A stretch of DNA of 64,000 nt from Maribacter aquivivus (lineage in GTDB: Bacteria; Bacteroidota; Bacteroidia; Flavobacteriales; Flavobacteriaceae), in the NCBI RefSeq assembly GCF_900142175.1, contig NZ_FQZX01000001.1, forward strand, positions 868,001 to 932,000, given 5' to 3'. Of the stretch, positions 21,701 to 30,700 are shown one piece after another. Numbering within the stretch: position 1 is the first letter of the stretch; the number at the start of each line of letters is the position of its first letter. The notes beneath the pieces were generated by a model, which saw only the letters and a list, made by a program, of their open reading frames with translations, was not told where the DNA came from and made no database searches. The position numbers and the translations under genes were made by a program.

Positions 21701-24700
21701 AGTTTATGTTAGAGAAGCAGGTAGTACTTTACCAGGTTGTATAACATTTTTCGATGAAACTATTGATGAGCCAACATTGGTTGTTGCCGATGCAGATCTT
21801 ACACAAGATTTTACATGTAACAATGGTGGGGCAGAAATCACTGCAAGTGCTACAGGTGGTACTCCAGGATATACGTATCAATTGGAAGAAGATGTTCTTG
21901 GGATTGTGACTGCTTACCAAACAGATGCTGTTTTTAACGGTTTGCCTGCCGGTACGTATTATGTTCGTGCTAGAGATACAAATGGTTGTTCAGACTTAAG
22001 TGATACACCAATTGTAGTTACAGCACCAGAAATACCAGTTTTCACTTTACAGGAAACAATATGTTATAGTGGTAGTAATGATGCAACTATTGTTGTAGAT
22101 GTTACTGCAGGAAATGGTGATTACCAATTTAGAATCAATGGTGGTTCTTATGTAACCCCGGCTCCAGTAAATGCTACGACATATACGTTCACGGGACTTT
22201 CAAACGGTACATATACTGTTGAGGTTACCGATGCTTTTGGTTGTGATGCTCCGGCTCAAACAGTAACCATAGAACAACAAGTTACGGTTAGCGCAAGCGC
22301 TAGTACAATAACGGCTTGTGGTACTGATAGTGAAATTAATATTACCGCTGCAGGTGGTGATGGTAATTATGTATATGCGGTAGTTGCCAATGGTGCAACT
22401 CCAACAGCTGGCGATTATGCAGCAACCAATCCAGTTACCGTTTCTGGTGCTGGAGATTATGATGTTTATGTTCTTGATAATAATGGAGGCACAGATGCGT
22501 GTCCTGCAATGTATGATATTAATATAGACCAAGATGTTCCTGTAGCAGCAACACCAACGGTTGTTGATGTTACTTGTTTTGGTGGTAACAACGGTAGTAT
22601 TTCTTTAGTACCAAGTGGTGGTGAGGCTCCATATACCTACAGTATCAATGGCGGTACTTTTGGTACCGTAAGTTCATTCAATAACCTTACGGCAGGTACT
22701 TATGATGTTCGAGTAAGAGATGCAAATAATTGTGAGGTGGTATTATCACTTCCGGTAAGCGAGTTACCAGAAATAGTAGCAGAAAGCGTACAAACAGAAG
22801 CGTATACATGTAACCAATTAGCTGAAATTACAGTTGGCGGGGTAACACCTACAACTGGTGGTTTTGGTTCTTATCAATATAGCTTAAATGGTGGTACTTG
22901 GACTGCAGCAACTGCTGGCGGAACTGTTTTCACCGGTTTGTCTGACGGTACATTTACAGTTCAAGTAAGAGATGCAAACAATATTGCATGTGTAATTAGT
23001 CTTCCTAATATTATTATTGCTCCATTGCCAACAGCTCCTTTATTAAGTAGTTCTGTTGATTATAGTTGTGATGGAACAGGAGTAATTACAATTCTTCCAA
23101 ATGATGCAACGTATGCATACAGCATTGATGGAAATACTCCTCAAATTGGTAACAATGTATTTAACAATGTATTAGTTGGTCAACATACCATTACCGTAGA
23201 CTATGGTAGTGATTGTACAACAGATATCATTGTTGATGTTCAAGATGGTAATGCTTTTGAAGCTGCAATTTTATCTTATGAAGATTTAGATTGTAATGCA
23301 GATAATTCTGGTACGATAACTTTTGAAGTTGAGAATTTTGGAGCAGGTGGTTATGAGTATAGCTACGACAGTGCTTTCGCAACTATTGAAGGCAGCGATA
23401 CCCTTGCAACACATCAAATAACTGGTTTATCTCAAGGTACTTATACAATCTATGTTAGAGATGTCGATAATCCAATTGCTGGTTGTACTGAAATATTGAC
23501 ACAAATAATAAATGAACCTGCAGTTTTAACCGTTTCTAATACGGCAACACAACCTACATGTATAGATGACGGTGCTGTAGATATTACGGTAACAGGTGGT
23601 ACTGCTGCATATTCTTATATAATTGAATTGCCAGATGCTTCGTTAACGCCAGCACAAAACACAGGAATATTTACAGGTCTTGATCAATTAGGTTTACACA
23701 CGATTACTGTTACCGATGCTAACGGATGTACAGATACGGATACATTTACCTTGTTAGCACCAGCTATTCCGGTAGCCAGTATTTTGCCAAGTTCAGATGT
23801 GTGTTTTGACTCTTCTGTGACTGGGGCAGCAACTATTGAAGTTGGTGCAACTGGCGGTTTGGCTCCATACACCTATAGAATGGGTACGGGTACATTTACT
23901 ACTTCTAATACTTTCTCAAGCCTTACGCCTGGTAGTTATATTTTTGAAATTAGAGATGCCAATGGTTGTACAGATACAGTAACTTTTGATATTGAGGCTC
24001 AATTAACGGCTAACCTTGCTTTAACTAAAGATCTAGATTGCTCGGCTTCACCAGAAGCTAGCATGAATTTAGTAGCAACTGGCGGCTATGCCCCTTACAC
24101 TTATGAATTGGAGGTTAATGGCGGTGGCTTTGCTGCTTTTGCAGGAACGTTCCCATATTCAACTTCAACAGTTGGTACATATAGATTTAGAATAACAGAC
24201 GACCAAGGTTGTACTGCTGTTTCTAATGTAGTTACGGTTACAGCAACGGTAAACCCTGTTGCAACAGAAACGGTAACGAACCCTACTTGTTTTGGTGATT
24301 CTAATGGTATTGTTGAAATTAACGTTGATCCTAATTTTGGGTCATCACCATATGAAATTAGTTTTGATGGTAGTGCTTTTACAAGCCAAAGAGTGTATAC
24401 TGGTTTAGTTGCTGGCACATATAATTATATTGTTAGGGATTCTAAAGAATGTATTTATAACGGCAGTGCAACTGTCGCCGACCCTGTATTGTTCGATGCA
24501 AATGTTGTGGCTACAGATGTTAGTTGTGGTGCTACTGGCGATATACCAGGTAGTATTGAAATTACGATTACAAGTGGTGGTGAGCCAAATTTTACATACA
24601 CGCTTTATGACAATTTAAATAATTTAGCTGCAACTACAAGTCCAAACCCTGTGGTAAATACAACGGCAACAGTGGTTAATTTCGGCGGCTTGGCATTCGG

Positions 24701-27700
24701 AGATTACTATGTTCGTGTATTAGATGCTAATGGTTGTGAATTTTATCAAAACCCAGTTAGAGTACTTTCTAACCCATATTTATCAGTAGATGCAGTAATA
24801 CCAGCTGTAAGCTGTATTACTGGTGGTACGGCTGAACTTACAGCTAGTGGTGGTTCAGGAAATTATGATTTTACGATTTATGGCGCAGGTACTCCTCCAG
24901 ATGCTGAGGCCGCAGGAGCTAACCCTAATGAAGAGGTAGCTACGTATAACGGACTAAACCCTGGTCAGAAGTATGTGTTCCAAGTAATTGATGCAACAAC
25001 TGGTTGTTCGAGTTTCATTGAGGTCGATATCCCTAATTTATCGGCTATTGATGTAGTACCGACGCCAACAGTAACCGATGTGGCTTGTTTCGGTGATACC
25101 AACGGTTCTATAGCTTTCCAATTTGAGGGATATGATACTTCGGTTACTACCATTAATTTTGAAATAAGAGAAAGTATAAGCAACACACCATTAGGTGGTG
25201 CATATTCAGGTAGTGTAACAGGTCCTATCGGTCCTGGTCCAACACCTACAGAAACAGTTTCTGGTATTCCTCCTGGAGATTATGTCCTATTCTTCCAAGA
25301 AGCGGCTACTCCTGAGTGTACAAATACATTTGAATTTAGAATATTAGAGCCTAACCCTGTGACATTGACGTTGGCAGACCAAAATAATGGGTACTGTTCA
25401 GAAGATGCTAATGTGACAGTTATCGCTGGTGGCGGTAACGGTTCTTATACGTACGCATATGTTGAAAAGGGAGTTACTCCGGTAGCTGGCGATTATGGTA
25501 CTAATAACTATGCTGAATTAGATCCTTCTACAAATACAGAATGGGATATTTATGTAATGGACGGAAATGGCTGTTCAACCGCCCTACCAATAGATGTTAC
25601 TATTGCAGATGACCCAACACCAGCTATTTCTGGTTTGGTAATCAACCAATGTACTGCAGATGAAGGTGACTTTATTATAGAAATTACATTAGATGGCGAA
25701 GGGTCTCAACCATACACACTAAGTGTAAACAGTGGTTCATATCAGTCTTCTACGTTAACTACTGCTGGTTCAACGCATCAGTTTACTGACCTTAGTTCTG
25801 GAAATTATACTGTTCAGGTTCGTGATTTTAACGGATGTGGAAATGTGGAAAACATTCAGATTTTTGCCCCAGTTTCTATTTCTGCTGAGGTTGTGGCACA
25901 ACCATCTTGTGCTGAAGGAGACGGTGAAATCTTAATAAAAGGTTTTGGCGGTTCTACAAATTATGAATACGAATTATTTGAAGGTGGCGTAAGTGTAAAC
26001 GGAGCTCCACAACCATTGGCTAGCTTTACAGGTTTAGATTCTGGTACGTATACTGCATTTGTATATGATACTACGCTAAGTGGATGTAGTGCTCAAACAG
26101 TTATTGAACTTGAATTGGCTACACCTGTATTATTTACTACGGTGATGACAGATGTTACTTGTTTTGGTGATTCTGATGGTACTATCGTTGCTACATTGGA
26201 TGCATCAATGGATAATCCTGTTTATGAATATCAATTATATATTAGAACAGCTCCATTAACATTAACTCCGGTTGGTACGCCACAAACAACAGGTACGTTT
26301 ACAGGGTTACCTGCAGAAGATTATGTAGTTGGTGTTACTTCTGGTAGAGGATGTGAATTAGAAGTTGATAGTCCGGTAGGTACTCCGTTACAAATAACTA
26401 ATGTAAGTGCAGACGTTGTTGAATTCGGATGTACAGTGGGTAATAATTCAAACAATGCAACGGTTACCGTAGATACTGCAGCTATTACAGGCGGTAGTAC
26501 TACTTATGTTACGTATGAGTTTATAGATAGTAGTTCAGCTGTTGTTCAGTCTGGTCCATCAAACGTATTAACGGTTACCGATAGAACAGGGGAGACCTAT
26601 ACTATTAATGTTTATGACGATAAAGGATGTTCAGGTAGCACAACGGCTACGGTATTGCCTTATGATGAACTTACAAGTGCAACGGCAAATGTAACAACAA
26701 CTGTTACGTGTGCGCCGGGTAGTGATGGTGTAATTACGGTTACAGCAACATCTACTGCTAGTGATGATACGAAATATGAGTATAGTATTAATAACGGTTC
26801 AACTTATGTTCCTACCAACGTCTTTGGCGGATTATCTGCTGGAAACCATAACTTCTTAATAAGACATACGGATACAGGTTGTATACTAACTGCTTCAGCT
26901 ATTATTGAAGAACCAAATACGTTTACTATCGATGTTGTTAAGACAAGTGATGTAGTTTGTTTTGGAACGAACACAGGTGAAGTTACTTTTGAATTGATCG
27001 ATGCTACGTATAACACAGGATTCGATTGGGAAATTTTCCGTACTGATAACACTTCAGTTGATAGTGGTTCAGAATTGGCAAATGGTCCAACTCCAATTAT
27101 TAACTTAGGTGTTGGTGAATACTATGTTTCTATTTCACAGGCTAACAATCCGTTCTGTACTAATGTTGAATTTTTCAATATAGCAGGTCCTGATTCCGAT
27201 ATTACAGGAAATACTGTAATTACAGATATTACTTGTGTTCCTGGAACTGACGGTTCAATTACAATTACTGACGTAGTCGGTGGTTGGGGTGGCTATACGT
27301 ATTATGTAGGTTTAGGTGTTCCTGCTACTACAGATTTCGTAGCAGATGCTGCTTTCACAGGATTAGGAGCTAATACATACCAAGCTTGGGTTCGTGATGC
27401 AGAAGGTTGTGAAAGATTAATTCAAGACAATATTGTACTTGATGTTCCAGATCTTATTGATGCCGATTTACTTGTTACTGTAGAGAACTGTACAAACTTA
27501 CAGGGCGAAGTAACCGTAAGCAACGTAATTGGCGGACAAGGAAGTAACTATACATATCAATTGGTAATGGACGGTTCTAATTTCCGAGCACCACAAAACA
27601 CGCTAGTTTTTTCAGGTCTTGGTGCTGGCATATATGAAGTAATTGTTTCAGATCAATGGGGTTGTACATTTACAACAGATCCAGTAGAATTATATGAGCA

Positions 27701-30700
27701 ATTAAGCGCTACTACTTCGGTAGATAAAGCAATTGACTGCACAAGTATACCAGGCGGTACAATTACGATTAATGTAACGGGTGGTTCTACAAACCTTGAA
27801 TTTACTATGACACCTCCAACCGGTGCTGCAGTAACTCAATTGAATGACCCAACATTTACAGGTTTAACCGTTGATGGTAATTATAGTTTCTTAGTTAGAG
27901 ATTTAGATACCTCAAACCCTGTTTGTGAACTAACGGTAACGCAAGAGTTAGCTCCTGCAATTCAGCCGGTATTTACAGATTCTCATATAGATATTACATG
28001 TTTTGGGTCTAATGATGGTTCAATTACATTGACACAAGTTGAAAATGGAGTTAATCCGTTGACATTTACAATATCTCCTGTAGCAGGAACATTTAACCCA
28101 AGCAACAATACGTTTGAAGATTTACCTCCAAATACGTATGTTGTAACAGCAACAGGAACCAATGGTTGTAGTTCGGTATCAGGTAATATTATAATTGATG
28201 AACCAGCATTAATTTCGAACATCAATACTTCGGTTGTAGAATTCGGTTGTACTGTAGGTAATAATCCTAACAACGCTACAATTACAGTTGACGAGGTTGC
28301 CATAACCGGCGGAAGCGGTAACTATGTAATCTATGAGTTTGTAGATAGTAGTTCTGCCATTGTCCAATCTGGTGCGTCTAACGTATTGATTGTTACGAAT
28401 AGAGCAGGTGATACGTATACTATCAATGTATATGACGATAAAGGATGTTCTGGTAGCACAACGGCTACGGTATTGCCTTATGATGAAATGACAGGAGCAA
28501 CAGCTGCGGTAACGACAACAGTTACTTGTGCCCCAGGTAGTGATGGTGTAATTACGATTACAGCAACATCTTCTGCTAGTGATGATACGAAATACGAGTA
28601 TAGTATCGATAACGGTTCAACTTATGTTCCTACCAATGTCTTTGGCGGATTATCTGCTGGAAACCATAACTTCTTAATAAGACATACAGACACAGGCTGT
28701 ATCGTAACAGCTTCAGCTATAATTGAAGAACCAAATACGTTTACTATCGATGTTGTTAAGACAAGTGATGTAATTTGTTTTGGAACTAATACTGGTGAAG
28801 TAACTTTTGAATTAATTGATGCTACATATAGCACAGGATTCGATTGGGAAATTTTCCGCACCGATAATACTTCTGTTGTTAGTGGTTCAGAATTAGCAAA
28901 CGGTCCAACTCCAATTATTAACTTAGGTGTAGGTGAATACTATGTTTCTATATTACAAACAGACAATCCGTATTGTCCCAATGTTGAATATTTCAATATT
29001 GCAGGTCCTGATACTGATATTACAGGAGATACTATAGTAACAGATATTACATGTGTACCTGGAAATGATGGTTCAATTACAATTACTGACGTAGTTGGTG
29101 GTTGGGGTGGCTATACGTACTATGTAGGTGTAGGTGTTCCTGCAACTGTAGATTTCGTAGCAGGTGCTACTTTTAATTCGCTTACAGCTGGTACATACCA
29201 AGCTTGGGCTCGTGACGCAGAAGGTTGTGAAAAATTAATTCAAGATGATATTGTTCTTGATGTTCCAGACCCGATAGCGGCAATACTAGAAGTAAACATA
29301 GAGAACTGCACAAACTTACAAGGAGAAATTGAAGTGAGTGTGCCTACTGGCGGACAAGGAAGTAACTATATATACCAATTAAGATTAAACGGTACTGATT
29401 TCCGTGCACCACAGAATACCAGAGTATTTGCAGGCTTAGGTGCTGGTAGTTATGACGTAGAGATTATTGACCAATGGGGTTGTCCTTTTACAACTAATGT
29501 GGTGGTACTTTATGAGCAAATGGATGTTTCTACGACAGTAGATAAGTCTATTGATTGTTCATCAATACCAGGTGGTGAAATCACGGTTAACGTAACCGGT
29601 GGTTCATCAAACCTTGAGTTTATAATGACACCTCCAACAGGTCCAGCAGTAACACAGGCGAATAATCCAATCTTTACAGGTTTAGTTGCTGAGGGTACAT
29701 ATAGTTTCTTAGTAAGAGATTTAGATACTACAAACCCTGTTTGTGAGAGAATAGTAACTCAAACATTAGATGCACCAGTAGACCCAGTACTATTAGACGC
29801 GACTATTGTAAACGTAAGTTGTTTCGGTGGTACAGACGGTAGTATTAGAGCTAACATTGACCCAGCTACGAATACGAATCCTGAGTATCAATATGAATTA
29901 TATGATATTGCTGATTTGGTTACTCCGATTGCAACACAGACTAATCCGTTATTCAATGGTTTACCAGAAGGTGAATATCAAGTAAGAGTTATTTCTAGTA
30001 GAGGTTGTGAAGACATTAAAAATGAAACTATCACACAACCGCTAGAATTAACAGTTAGTGCAGTGGCGACAGAATTTAACTGTTCAGCAGATAATAGTGT
30101 TAACACCGCAACGATAACGGCAACTGCTGGCGCAGGTACAGGTACTGCACCATACTTATACAGTATAGATAATAACATCTTCCAAGCACAGAATACATTC
30201 AATGTATCTGATACAGGAAGTGCACAAACTATAGATGTTTATGTAAAAGATGCCAAAGGTTGTACTACGTTCGATACGGTTACAATTCAACCTATCAACA
30301 CGTTCACAGCTTCTATTGCTCAAGATGCGGCTATTAACTGTACTGTTGATGAAACAATTACAATTACTGTTGCAGATAATGGTTTGGCACATAACTATGG
30401 TTATGAGTTGTTACCAATAGGAAATACATCGGCTACGTTTATCAGCTCAACAGCAACTTCTGCAACGTACGATTTAAACACTGTTGGCTCTTATGTATTT
30501 AGAGTTACAGATTTAGATACTGGTTGTTATGTAAATACAGCTAGTTATACGGTTGCTCCGTTCGATTTTATTACGGCAACGGCTACTCCGGTATCAGAGG
30601 TTACGTGTTTCGGCGATGCAAACGGTAGCTTAGAAATTGATATTGATGGATATACTGGTAATTATACGTACGAGGTCTTCAATGCTGCAGGTGTTTCAGT

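Noticed and set aside
20539..29780. Regularly spaced repeats resembling a CRISPR array
   Set aside because: Repeats are long, in-frame and protein-coding, with no short identical palindromic units or unique 30-40 bp spacers and no cas genes.
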